DNA of 64,000 bases from Melanocharis versteri (lineage: Eukaryota > Chordata > Aves > Passeriformes > Melanocharitidae). Positions within the stretch are counted from its first letter, which is position 1; each line of letters starts with the position of its first letter. Below the pieces are notes generated by a model. That model did not search any database. It worked only from the letters and a program-made list of their open reading frames with translations, and had not been told where the DNA came from. The position numbers were made by a program, and so were the translations under genes. The stretch spans positions 21,769 through 85,768 of the forward strand of contig VZTG01010524.1 of assembly GCA_013397845.1 (NCBI GenBank), in the 5' to 3' direction. Shown in pieces: positions 35,501 through 49,000 of this stretch.

Positions 35501-38500
35501 GATGGGGATTTTTTATACATATTAAAAATATTGTTGACTTTATGGGGATTTTTAATTAATCTATTTTAACTCCCTTTGTCTAGGAAAGAAAATGAGTGTA
35601 GTGTGTCCATATCTTATCAATATGCAAATACATGTATATATGTGCATATTGATTGACAAAAAATCAGCGTAAGGGCTGTGCCAGGATAAAAAATCCTCTT
35701 TTAATTTCCAAGGCACAAAACACTGACATTTTCTGTCGGTCCTTTGTACTCCTCTCAAAGGAAGGGACAGCCCAAACATGGGCCAAGGGACGTGGCAGCC
35801 GCAGAATTCCTGGGAAATCCAACTTCCCAGACTCCAAGGATACCCACATTGGCCAGAGGAGGCTTTGTACTGATTAATCCCAAAGCGGCACCAGTATTTT
35901 GCAGCCTCTCCCTACCGAGAAATCGGGAAGAAGGGTGGCTTTGTCCCACTCTATCCCAGGGGAGTGTTGGGTCAGACGGTTTTTCTCCCCAAAAACCCAA
36001 GGATTTCAGCTCCATGTGGAGCTAGAGCTCAGCTCAGGAGCCCGTTCAACACCAGGGTGTCCTGGAAGTCTCTCCCAGATCTCCCCGCTTGCGGCTCAGG
36101 TCTGCTCCGGAAACACCTCGACATTCCCAGGGGAACAGCTCCAGGTCCTGTTGGTTCATGGAACACCTGGCTCCAAAGGCAGAGGAGCCTTCTGGGATGT
36201 CTTTGTTCAGGACTGACCTGGGGGATCCCAGCTTGGGCACTCCTGGCAGGATGGGGGGACTCCATCCCAGCTTGGGGACTCCTGGCAGGATGGGGGGACT
36301 CCATCCCANATGACTCCATCCTGGCTTGGGCACCTGTCACGGGATGGGGTGACTCCATCCCGGCTTGGGCACCTGTGGCAGGATGGGGTGATGCCATCCC
36401 AGCTTGGACACTCCTGGCAGGATGGGGTGACTCCATCCCAGCTTGGCGTCTCCAGGAGCTGAGGAAGGAGGTGTAATTCCAGGTGCCGTGACTTCAGCAG
36501 GACACCCAGACCGGGACGACTTGGCCAAGGCCCTTTGGCCTCCAACATTGACCAGAAACACAGGGAAAAAACGAAACACGGGGAGAGGTGAAACACAGGG
36601 AAAAGATGAAACCCAACCGCTCTAGAAAGCGTGTGAGCCCCTCATTATCAGGTTGGGAGCAAGAAGGATCAGGTCATCCTCCCTTCTCTTCCACCTCCCA
36701 ACTCACCCGCTGTTGGAAAAATGACGTTTGACTCAGGAGATTTTTTCCCCAACTGTTCATCTTCCCTGTTGTCCCACAGATTTTCCTTATAAAAGCCCCG
36801 CAGAGGAATTTTCTGATTTATTTTTTCCTTCTTCTGCCTTGTTTCCCCCCACACCCAGCTGCGTTTGTGCGGCACAAGAATTTCACCCCGTGTTCCTTCT
36901 CTGTCCTTCTGTGGTCGCTGCAGGTGGGCTGTAAAGTAGCTGTCACCTTCTTCCTCTACTTCCTGGCAACCAATTACTACTGGATCCTGGTGGAAGGGCT
37001 CTATCTCCACAGCCTCATCTTCATGGCATTTTTCTCAGAGAAGAAATATCTTTGGGGATTCACGTTATTCGGCTGGGGTAAGTCGTGGCTGCTCCTCGGG
37101 GCTCACCTGGAAAAGCCCCTTGGAGGTGGCTCTTGAAGGAAATCGTGGATATACAGGAATACAGGAGAGGGGATGGAGGCAGGATGAGCGTCAGGGGACT
37201 CTTGCAAGGACAGGTTTTCCATCCTGGGAAAATCAGTCATTCCCGAGTTGTGGTGTTTGCGCTGTGGCGCTCCCAGGGTCTGCAGAAGGATCAGCCCGGG
37301 CTCGGAGAGGCAGCAGGAAGAGCCAGGGAATGCCAGGCTGGGTTGGGTCGGGAGGGGCTCAAAGCTCATCCCGTGCCACCCTGCCATGGCAGGGACACCT
37401 CCCACTGTCCCAGGCTGCTCCAAGCCCCGTCCAGCCTGGCCTGGGACACTGCCAGGAATCCAGGGGCAGCCCCAAAGCTCTGGTGGTGCCTCACCATCCC
37501 TGCATCTTGCCACCCTTCCAGGGCAGGAAAAGCGAGGGCTGGATTTGGGATGAGGCAGCCAATTCCAGGGATTTATCCCCGTCCCTCCCCAGGACCTCCT
37601 GCTGTGAAACCAGCGCTGAGCTGGAGGGGCAGAAATTTGTGGGAGGTTTTGAGCATCTGCTCCCAATGAGAGCCCCGAGCTCTGATTTCCTGCCTCAAAC
37701 CTCAGCTGGTTCAAATCCTTGAGGTCTCCTGAGCCTCGGAACACCGCTGGAAACCTGCAATTTGTGGGGAAGGCTCTTTTATTTTCCTTTTCTTTCAACT
37801 CGGGCATCTTTTCCCTGAGTAATGAGGAAGGGGCGGGATGTGGGTGCGGGGAAGGGGCTCATTAGGAGAAGACGCTGCGGGCACGCACATTTCGGAGGAG
37901 AATGGGATTTCTGTTCACTCCTGGCTTTAATTTTGGCTTCCCAGGAGTTACGAGGTGCTGGGACAATAAAACAACTGCCCACGGTTGTCTCGGAGTCTGG
38001 GGGTTGGGAGGAGAACAGGGAATGTTTCCGATGATCCTTGAGGACGTAAGGAGGGATAATGGGGTGTGGGTTTAAATGGGAATTACAGCAGGAAAACCCG
38101 TCCAGGGGGGCTGTGGTTACCTGGCCCAACACCACTTCCCAGATTCCAGGTCCCAAATCCACCTGGCCACATCCTGACTGCACTTTAGGACGAGGTTTAG
38201 GTGTGCACTACCCCATTCCCCGTTCCGGAACGTGATTTTTATGGAAAACAGCCAGTGGCTCTTCCTGACAGCGGAGCTCCGAGCAAGGCAGGGAACACAG
38301 AACTGAGTTTAGGGAGGGTTGCAGATTTTTGGGATTCAATACTCCAGGGCAGGGCTCTCTCCAGCCTTCCTCCTTCCCAAATGGGATGCGGGGAAGAAGC
38401 TCCTTCCAAACCTCAGCTGCTCCACGGGTCAGAAGCTGCTGGTGCTGACAGATGATAAAAATGGGAAGTGTAAATATGGAAATATCCCAAAGCGGGAATC

Positions 38501-40011
38501 CATCTCCCAGGAAAAGCCTAGTCCTGGACAGCTGGAAAAATCTGGGGAAAATCAACAAATTAAGAGATTTGATGGGGCTTGGAGCAACCTGGGACAGTGG
38601 AAGTTGTCCCTGCGCTTGGCAGGGGGTGGAATGAGATGGGATTTAAGGTCCCTCCTAACCCAGATCATTCTGGGATTCTATTTTGGGGATTTGGCATTTC
38701 TTATCTCAGCTGCTGAGGGACGGAGAGGGCTTCGGATGGCACCTCTTTGCTAAAGCAAATGAACAAAACCCCAACTAAATTAAATTAAAAAAGAGAAATA
38801 AACTCATCTTCTTCCAAACCTTCAAGCTCTGTAAAAGCTGCCTCTCAAAAAAATAACATTAAACTGCGCAGAGCAGACTTAGAGAAACAATTCCCCCCGG
38901 GGAATTCGGGGAGAGAGGGAAGCAGCTGGAAAATAACGCCGTGTGTTTAACGAGCAAAACCAGAGGAAAGCAGCGGGACAGGCAGGGGCTGCTCTCGTTA
39001 ATTCCCCCAAGCCCTGCCAGGGAATAATCATTTTATCGGAGCCACCGCGGGGCTGGAGTCACACCTGTCACAACAGCCAGCATCCCTGGGCTTCCAGGAG
39101 CCGGAGGCTGCTCCGTGGACATTCCTCTGGAATGAGAACACACGATCCCTCCGATGGCAGTTGGGATTGCTTTGTTTGGATCGGGGCGATGATGTCCACA
39201 CAGGCACCCGCACAGGCGGATTGTTTGGATAATTTTTGGGCACTGGAAAGGGCAAAACCAATCCAGGAGCCACCGGAGACAGGGGAAAAATTCCAGTTCC
39301 CTGCAGCGGGCACTGGATCCTGCCCACGCCGCAGTGATGAGTGGCAGGGAGTCAGGGATAAATAATTATTCCACAGAAAATATGAGTTTGCCCCCAAAAC
39401 TAGGATATTCCCGCAATAACCAGCGTTGGATTTGTCCCGCCTGGAATTCTCCAAGGTGGAAACAGGGAGTGAAAATCACCCTGCAGCATCTTATTTCTGG
39501 GGAAAGCGGGTCAAAGAGCAATTCTTTGATGTCAGCTCCGTGGATTTCTGTCCGCTATTTTCAATCCACGTCCTCACTGGCACAAGCTCCATCAAAGTCC
39601 TCAATTCCCTTCTTCCGAGGGAGACCCTGCCGGCGGAAAGGAGCTCGCTCCACGCCAGCACCCACCCAAAATAAATAAATAATGGCATTACGGGCAACAA
39701 TAAGTCCCTCGGGAGACTCCCAGCTCCCTGCAGCTGTTTTTTGAAGGAAGTTGAGGAACCATGACCAACAGCCAGGAAACCCAAGCTGATTCCATTGGCA
39801 TTTTTCCTTCACACCGCGTTAATTCCCACACACATGGCTGGGCTGCCCCTGGATTTCAGCAAACTGGGGATTGCAGGGACACCTGGAAAAGATAAAAAGG
39901 ATGGTGGGAGGTGCTCCAAAAATCCATGGTGGTGAGCCCTGCGTGTTTATCCAAGCAGGAATCATCCTTCCCTGAAAAACTTGTATCAAGCAGGACCAGA
40001 GGCCTCAAAAG

Positions 40012-40053
<42 letters not shown>

Positions 40054-43000
40054 TACTATTCCCATTTGGTATCAGGAAAATAGGACACAGAGGGACTCAT
40101 AAAACAGGCATTGTTCCTCAGAGTGGCTTTTAAATCCCAGGGAATTGAGACCAGAATTCCCAGACCTACACGAGGTCTTTATCCCTAAACTCCTTTCCAG
40201 CAGTCGCTCCCTCGCTCCACACGCATGAAACCCGTTTTTCCAGCTGCTGGGAGACATGGACACGGGAAAAGCCCCCGTGGGAGTGGGGTGGCCAGCAGAT
40301 CTTTCCCTTTTTCTGGCTGCTGGGGAGATTCCTGACTTTATAGCACCTGCATTGTACACACTGTGTGTGTGGCTGGAAATGCACAGCGCATACAATGTGG
40401 ATTCTGTACAAGTCGCTCGCGGCACGGCGGGGGCTGGGCCGGAGTCGGGGGGCAGGGCAGCCATCCATCCATGCATCCATGGATCCATGGATCCCTCCAT
40501 CCATCCATGCATCCATCCCTCTATCCATCCATGCATCCATCCATAGATCCATGGATCCATGGATCCATCCATCCATCCATCCATCCATCCATCCATCCAT
40601 CCCTCCATCCATCCATCTATCCATCCCTCCATCCATCCATCCATCCCTCCATCCATCCATGTACACATTAGGATTTTTAGGGATAACCATTTTCCCCTGG
40701 GTATTTTATTTTTGCTTAGAAGCTCGAACTTGGCACAGGATTAGTGAGAATGGGAATTGTGTCTCTTCTGGAGCTCAGGACAGGCGAGAGAGGAACAAAT
40801 TCCTGTCAAATACATCCAAATCTCCCCAAAAATCCATCCTTCAGACTCGGAGCTTCGCTGTAGTGGGAATATCCAGTATCTCATGGACAGCCTTTCAGCA
40901 TGGCAGCTCCTCAGTGGATCTAATCTGGGATAGAACCAAAACCTTGGATCCGTTCGAACCTTTGATGGCATTCCGGAGCCTGCCCTGCTTTCCATGGATA
41001 GGTGGATGCCGGGGGGAGGAAAGAGCTGGAGCCCTCACTTCCCTCGCTCCGAGTTCCCAGCGCGACAGGTCAAGGATTTTCTTCCCAGTGCCGGCAGCAC
41101 AGGGAATTGTGGAGCGGGATGAATTCCTTACAAATGTGGCTTTGTAGGAGCGCTGGGCCTGAGTGGGGCTCTGTGTTTAATTATTTATGCTTTCTTATAT
41201 TACCCCGGCATTCCCAGCTCCCGGCCCGGATAAGGGCCCCGTTGTCCCTGGCTTTGGGACACAGCCGTCCCTGCTCCACGCCCCGTGGTCAGGAAAACCT
41301 TTAAGCACCCTAATGAGACTTAAGTGCATGCTGAAAGTTAAGCCTGGGCTTATCCCCGAGCCCCAGTGAGCTTAGACTGGGAACAGCCTCTTCACAGTCC
41401 CCGCTGATAAATGTCGCCTTTATTTATTTTTTAATAATTTTTTTTTTCCACCTGAAAGGGGTCATTCTTCCCGAATTTGTGGAAGCTACTGTGGATTGGA
41501 TCCTGCCTTTTAAGGGAAGCCAGTAGGGGACTCAGTTGTACAAATAACTGGACCCTAAAAAAATAAATACAAGGTCACATTTGGATATTGGGGAATTTTT
41601 TTCCAGGTTTCGCAGGGAAAAGATGATGGCCTGGGGTAGCTGTGTTGAAATGAGGATGGTTCATTTGGGAACGAAACTTTGGCTGGATATTTTGGAAGCA
41701 TAATCCTAAATTTTAGCTTTTCTCTGCTTTGTGCAGCAGCTCTCTCGCATTTAACAGAGCTTCCAATCCATCCAGGGATTTTCTGGGAGAAGTGGCCTGA
41801 GCCGGACTCCTGATCCACTTTTCCTCGGTGTGAAGGAAGGGAGGAAATATCTTGGGAAAGTTGTACTGCTTAAAACCATTGGAATCATGGAATTGTAGAA
41901 TAGTTTGGGCTGGAAGGGGTCTTAAGGATCCTCCCATTCCACCCCTGCCATGGAGGGGACACCTTGTCCCAGCCTGGCCTTGGACACTTCCAGGGATCCA
42001 GGGGCAGCCACAGCTTCTCTGGGAATTCNATCCCTCCAGGAATGGGGATTCCACCACTGCCCTGGGCAGCCGTGCCAGGGCTGGGCAGCCTTTTCCATGA
42101 GGAATATTCCAAATTTCCACCCTGAGCCTCCCCTGGCCCAGCCTGAGGCCGTTCCCTCTCCTCCTGTCCCTGTTCCCTGGCAGCAGAGCCTGACCCCCCT
42201 GGCTGCCCCCTCCTGTCAGGGAGCTGTGCAGAGCCACAAGGTCCCCTGAGCCTCCTTTGCTCCAGGCTGAGCCCCTTTCCAGCTCCCTCAGGAGCTCTCC
42301 AGACCCTTCCCAGCTCCGTCCCCTTCCCTGGACTCGCTCCAGCCCCTCCGTGTCCTTGTCATGAGCACTCCACACCGGGTCATGCAGCTCTCAGATGTGA
42401 AAGCTCAGCCTTTCCAAGTCTCAATTACACCCGAATAATTAAAAACTGCTCCTTCCACCTCTTCCTAACCCCCTGCAGCTGGAATTTCGGTGACGGAGCC
42501 TCGGTGCCCCACTGACCCCGTGTCACCTGTGTTCTCTTGCAGGGCTCCCTGCTGTGTTTGTCACAGTGTGGGCCAGCGTCAGAGCCACTCTGGCCGACAC
42601 AGAGTAAGTCCCGCCGGCTTTCCTTCTCTCCCTTCTGTGTGCAAAGTCTTGTGGGATTTGTGGGTGAATTCAAAAGGGAAAAGAACCAGGCCAAGCTGGA
42701 ATTCTAGTCTGACATCACTGACTTTTGGAGGAGGGTGGCGGATGGAAGGAAGGATAAATTTCCCATTTGTTTTGCAGGATTCAGTAAATGGGAATACCTG
42801 TAGTTGTTATCCCGGGGGATAAAGGGGCTGTGTCACGGCTGGGCAGGGATGAGACAGGGATCCTTAAAACTCTGAGTGAGTGGGAATGGATTTGGGGCAC
42901 AGCAGCTGCAGCAGTGTCGGAGCAGTTTGGTGGTGGGGGGTGGTGAAGCTGTAATTCCTCCATGGATTTTACAATCCCAGAAAGGTTTGGGTTGGAAGAG

Positions 43001-46000
43001 ACCTTAAAGCTCATCCCATTCCACCCCTGCCACGGGCAGGGACACCTCCCGCTATCCCGGGGTGCTCCAAGCCCTGTCCAGCCTGGTCTTTCCCCAGAAT
43101 TCACAGGCTTGGGCCCAGGATCCTCCAGCAGAGGGTCCCCAGGCATTCCCAAATGGCTTTGCCTGGGAAGACACTGCTTTCCAGGTGGGATTTCAGCTCC
43201 AGGCGGGGATGGGTGGATCAGCAGAGCTGCTGGAGGGTGGCACATCCGCTGTGACACCGGCTCATCCCCACAGAGGCTTCCAGGGAGCGCTGGAGGTTTT
43301 CCGGCCTCGCTTTCCCTGAGCAGCTGGCCTGGGAAAACTGCAGCTGCCGTGTGGGGGTTACCTGGATCAGAGAAGGAAAAGCCTGTGGCATTCCCGTCTC
43401 CATGGCTGGAGAGAATTCCAACAGAATAATTAACACCGAGTCACCTTTTCCAATGGCTGCTGGAAACTCCTGGGAGCAAATAGTGCCCATCCCTTCTTGC
43501 AGATGGGAGATTGGATCCCAACATCCCAACGTCCTAATACCCCAACATCCCAATATCCCAATATTCCCACATCCCAACATCCCAACATCCCAACATCCCA
43601 ACATCTCAACATCCCAATATCCTAACATCCCAACATCCCAGCATCCCAACATCCCAATATCCCAATATTCCCACATCCCAACATCCCAACATCCCAACAT
43701 CCCAACATCTCAACATCCCAATATCCCAACATCCCAACATCCCAACATCTCAACATCCCAATATCCCAACATCCCAACATCCCAACATCCCTACATCCCA
43801 ACATCCCAATATCCCAANNNNNNNNNNNNNNNNNNNNNNNNNNNNNNNNNNNNNNNNNNNNNNNNNNATCCCAACATCCCAACATCCCAACATCCCAACA
43901 TCCCAATATCCTAACATCCCAATATCCCAGCATCCCAATATCCTAGCATCCCAACATCCCAACATCCCAGCATCCCAACATCCCAATACCCCAGCATCCC
44001 AATATCCACGTCACCAAGTCGGCCTTTCCATCCTCCCTGGGATGAGGACGGAAGGTGGACGGAGATAAAGGTTTTGTGGCATTTGGCTGGGTCTCCCTGC
44101 AGGAAAGCCGGGAAGCGCGTGTGGAACCCCCGCGCTGTCCCCATCACCGTGTGCCAGACACCACCTGTCCCCACGGGAAGTGCTGCAGGTTTATTCCAAG
44201 GGGGAATCATGGAACGGTTGGGTTGGAAAACACCTTTAAAGGTCATCTGCTCCAACCGCCTGCCCCGAGCAGGGAGATATCCAGGGCTGAAGAGGCCTAA
44301 GGGAAGCTGGAGAGGGATTATCCATCGGGAACTGGAGGGACAGGACACAGGGAATGGCTTCCCGCTGCCAGAGGGCAGGGATGGGTGGGATATTGGAGAA
44401 ATTCTTCCCTGTGAGGGGGGGGAGGCCCTGGCACGGGCTGCCCAGAGAAGCTGTGGCTGCCCCATCGCAAATCCAGTTGGACAGGACTTGGAGCAACCTC
44501 TCTCCCATAGCAGGAATTTGGATCTAAATCGTCTTCAAGGTCCCTTCCAACCNGCCTGCCCCGAGCAGGGAGATATCCAGGGCTGAAGAGGCCTAAGGGA
44601 AGCTGGAGAGGGATTATCCATCGGGAACTGGAGGGACAGGACACAGGGAATGGCTTCCCGCTGCCAGAGGGCAGGGATGGGTGGGATATTGGAGAAATTC
44701 TTCCCTGTGAGGGGGGGGAGGCCCTGGCACGGGCTGCCCAGAGAAGCTGTGGCTGCCCCATCGCAAATCCAGTTGGACAGGACTTGGAGCAACCTCTCTC
44801 CCATAGCAGGAATTTGGATCTAAATCGTCTTCAAGGTCCCTTCCAACCCAACCCACTCCAGGATTCCGTGATCCTAAATCCGTTCAGCCTCTCCTGTGTC
44901 CGTGAAACCTGGATTGCTTTTAATGTAGGGATTTTTTTCTGGTGAGGAAGCAAAGAAGTGGAAAAGGATCTGCTTCTGCCCGGAAGGGACGAGTCTGGAT
45001 GGGTGTGGAAAGAGCTGGAAAGAGCTTCACCCTCTGGAGAGCAGAACCATCCCAACCACAGGAATATTTTCAGTTTTCAGCAGTGTAACAGCAGGAAAAG
45101 GGATATTCCAAACTCTCACGGCGTGAAGGCAGGGTTAGAGCGAGGTCTTTGCACCGGGCTTTGGAGGAACTCATCCCTCCAGGGGGATTTTCCCGATGAA
45201 ACTCTGGAGTCGGTTGCTCTTCCGCGGCTTTCCTGACGGGATGTCGATCTCTCCGCAGGTGTTGGGACTTGAGTGCTGGCAATTTAAAGTGGATTATTCA
45301 GGTGCCCATCCTGGCAGCTATCGTGGTGAGTGTGGGGTGAGCGAGGGGGTGGGAGGCCTTTGGGCCCTTGGGAAGAGCTGATCCCGAATTTCCTGCTCTA
45401 ACACCCTCTTAACGCAAATCCCGCCTTACAATAATCCCTACGTATCCACTTTGAGGGGGTTATATTCCCGCCTGGAATTTTGGCAGCTGGATACGGCAGA
45501 AGGGCTTGGGAGCGACTTCAAGGAGAGAAAAATCCCACATTTTTAGGGCTAAGACCCTAAAACCATTAATGGAACCAACATTCAAGGCAATATTTCCAAC
45601 CCAGATGATTCTGGAAGCTCCCAGCGTTCTTGGCATGTTCTCCCCAGGCATCTCCAGTGGGAAGAGATGGAATCTGGGCTCTGTAGCTGGACCAGAGCTT
45701 TTCCCAGGCACATTTCTGGGTCATCCGGTTTTTTCTGAGCCCATAAAAGCTTGGGAAGCCTGAGGGGGGAAGGAAATGAAACCATCCCAGCTTTGGTTGG
45801 ATCTTCAATCACTGAGGGTGGATTATCCCAACGCCCACCCAGGAGCCAGGGGGGAAGAAAGGATCCAAGAGAAATTATCCCGACACAGGAGGAGCTCTCC
45901 AAAGCTGGAGAGGGCGTTATAAGATTTCATTATCTGCACCAGGCGAATTCAATTATGTCCTAATCAGTGAATTCATTAATTACCCTCTTCCCCCCTCTCC

Positions 46001-49000
46001 TTATTTGGGGTTCTCTGTCTCCTGACGGAATCCATGTGAAAGAGCTCATCCTCTCCCCTAAATCCCTTCTCCCTTTCCACTCATCCACGAGTGGAGTCAG
46101 TTGGAATCTCTCCGCAGTCCAGAGGGTTTGGAATCAGGCTCTTCCTCCTGCCTCACACATCAGGAGGCCCTGGGAGATGCTCGGTGTGGGTGAGAGGAAC
46201 CCCAGACACGCAAAGAGCAGGGAATTTTCCGAGGTGGATGCGCTCATCTGCGCCATTAGGTGAGATTTTTGGGGTTTGGGGTGGGGGGCTGGATTTCATC
46301 CTTTCGGTGGAAATTCTCCACCTGGCTCCAGCAATTCCTTGGAAGGAACGCATCGCCGAGACCACATCTTTGGAGATGGAGCAGTGGAGGCTGGGGAAGG
46401 AAGTTCACATGGTTCAATTAAATGAATTCCAGCAACCCCATCGCATTTCATTTAAAGGCCAATTAGTGGAGGAGAAAGAGCCTGATTGAGGCTTATCCTT
46501 GGAAAAACAAGGTTTCTCCAGGAGGCTGTGCCTGTGCCCCGGCAATTTGCAGATGCAGCTGTTTATTATGCAAAAATATTCCGTGGGTTGTGTCTGTTTA
46601 ATTTCTGTGGGTTCATATTGTTCCCTTGGCTGCTTCTGCTGTTCCCACGTTGCTGGACCGAGTCCTGCATTTTCTGGATGAGCTTTTGGAGGCTGGGGGG
46701 TTTAAAATCCCTCCACTTTCTGCTAATTTGGATGGGATTCCCTTGTCCGGATTTCTTTTAAAATTTACCACATTCGGGGAAATCAGAGGAGTTTCCCTCC
46801 ACAGTGTGATAAGGTTGGGAATCTTTAATTTTGCCGACAAATGCAGAACAAGATCCCACTTTGGAGGCTTTAAAGCTGGAAAAACTCCTGTAGAGACATA
46901 AATCCTGCTTGGTTTTTCCCTTTCAGATTTAATTTCCAAGGAATTAAATGCCCCCAAGGCTCTGTGCTTCCCTGCCCGTCGGTCTATCCGTTCCTCCCTT
47001 GTAATTCCTGTGCCAGTCAGGAAATTTCAACCGAACGGAACTCAGGGAACGGGGTTGCAGGGATGTAAAATTCCCACAAACCTCATGGAAAAAGAGAAAT
47101 GGATATGGGAGAGAATTTTCACTCATATCCCAGCGAGGGAAAGGGTGTGGCAGGACCTTCCCTGCTTTTTTATGGAGAACAGTTCCCAATAAACTTGCAC
47201 CTCGTTCAAGGAGGAGGAATCCAACCCCGGGAGACAAAGCCTTGGCAAACCAGGCCCTGCCTTCCTCAGGGAATTCCTGGTTTTCCCAGGGAGGATAGCT
47301 GACCATGGGAACGACTCTCCAGTGGTTGTGGTGGGATCTCCACCACGGAGATGCTGGAACACGGATCTGCTCTGGCTCCGACCAAAATGAATCCCAGGAG
47401 GCCTCCCAGACTGTCCAGCCTGAGGTTCACAACGGTCGCTCCCTAAAATTCCAAGCCTGTGTGTGGTGTGGGAATTTGGTGCCTTGAAATGCTGAAGGCT
47501 CCAGAGGAATCCACAGGAAGCAGCGTTTTCCAGCACCAAGGATCTGCTCAATGCAGCCACAGGATGGTTCTTCCCGTGGCCCTGCCACAATCCCACGGAT
47601 GGGTTTGGCTGGGTCAGCAGCAGGTGGAATCCAGGGAAACCAAGCTCCAAAGAGCTCTAAAAAGATGGGAATCTCTCCGATGTCGACCCATCTTTCCTCT
47701 CCATGAGGTGGTGCCGTTAAATTTTCCCGCGTGTGTAGGACGAGACTGGAATCGTGGAGTCGTGAAGGCTGGAAACGTTCCCCCAGATCGAGTCCAACCG
47801 TTCCTCCACGACCACCATGGTCACCACTAAACCTGGTCCCCAAGTGCCACACCCACACGGGATTCCACCAGGTTCCAGGATGGGGATTCCAGAAGGTCCT
47901 GGGACGGGGATTCCACCAGGTTCCGGGATGGGGATTCCAGCAGGTCCTGGGATGGGGATTCCAGCAGGTCCTGGGATGGAGATTCCACCTCTTCCTGGGA
48001 CGAGGATTCCAGCAGGTCCCGGGATGAGGATTCTGCCAGGTCCTGGGATGAGGATTCCGCCAGGTCCCAGGATGGGGATTCCACCAGGTCCCGGGATGAG
48101 GATTCCACCTCTTCCCAGGGCAGCCTGTTCCACGGTGCTCAGGCACCACTGGAATTACCTTGAGCAGTCGGCCGCGAGTTGGGTTCACAGCTGTGTGTCC
48201 CTGAAAGGCAGCAGATGATATTCCCTGGCTGTCCTTGTCCGCTCCATCCTGAACACTTCCCAGAGGAAGCTTGGCGGTAGAATTACGGGAGAAATCCAAC
48301 AGTTTCGTTGTCCTTCCGCATTCCTGGGCTGTCATCTGCAGTTAGAGATCCACTCTGTGTCTTCACCATGGTGCATCTGGCTTGTTCCTCCTTCCTTTTG
48401 CACGTGGAAAGGTGGGAAGACATCCTATGAGTTCTGCTGGTATCCCGAGGGGATCTAAATCCCAGCCGGGCTGTGAAAGGCAAATAAAACCTCATTTTGG
48501 CCTTCTCCGGGTGCCTGCTGGGCTGGCTGGCTCAGGTATTTCCACAGGGGATGTCCACACCTTGTGAGCCGTTCCATATTCTCCCTGAAGGTTAAAAAAC
48601 TCTGGGATCATTGCTGGGATGCTCATCCCTTCCGCAGGAGGAGCCTCCTCCCCAGTCCCAGCCCTGCCTCCCCCGGGGGGAAACATCGACTGAGCAACTC
48701 CCCCGTTTCCGTCGGTTTTTAACAGCTCTCCTTTCTTTGCTTTTTGTTTCCTTTTCCTTGCAGGTAAATTTTATTCTCTTTATCAATATTATCAGAGTCC
48801 TCGCAACCAAGCTCCGAGAGACGAACGCAGGGAGGTGCGACTCGAGACAACAGTACAGGTGAGGGTCACCCGCCCCGTCCCCTTTTCGGGAGGGGACAAA
48901 GCCCCTGGTTCGCTCCCCTGGCTCTGGAGAAAGCCCAGGGTGGCGCTGGTGCCGCCTAAAATAAGGTGGGAAGGTTGTTGTCGTCCGAGTGTGGCAATGC

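Larger units (their letters stand above)
33740..36923 (+). other. PTH1R: PTH1R intron M2-M3 (3.2 kb)
   Basis: It contains two opposed CR1-like fragments (34205 and 34722), an AT-rich region at 35170-35650, and a 39-bp minisatellite at 36214. Bases 35660-36200 and 36460-36900 show nothing recognisable. Confidence 0.88.
37078..42542 (+). other. PTH1R: PTH1R intron M3-M4 (5.5 kb)
   Basis: It contains CR1 fragments (37336, 38574, 41884), an (ATT)n microsatellite and a CATC tetranucleotide array. Bases 37500-38570, 38690-40000 and 40670-41880 show nothing recognisable. Confidence 0.9.
42604..45258 (+). other. PTH1R: PTH1R intron M4-EL2 (2.7 kb)
   Basis: It contains a CR1 fragment at 42968, the CATCCCAA array with a 50-base gap, and a duplicated CR1 region at 44258-44849. 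Confidence 0.9.
45326..48763 (+). other. PTH1R: PTH1R intron EL2-M5 (3.4 kb)
   Basis: Apart from the CR1-derived minisatellite near 47.74-48.14 kb, I see only ordinary intron sequence, including bases 45400-47700. Confidence 0.9.
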
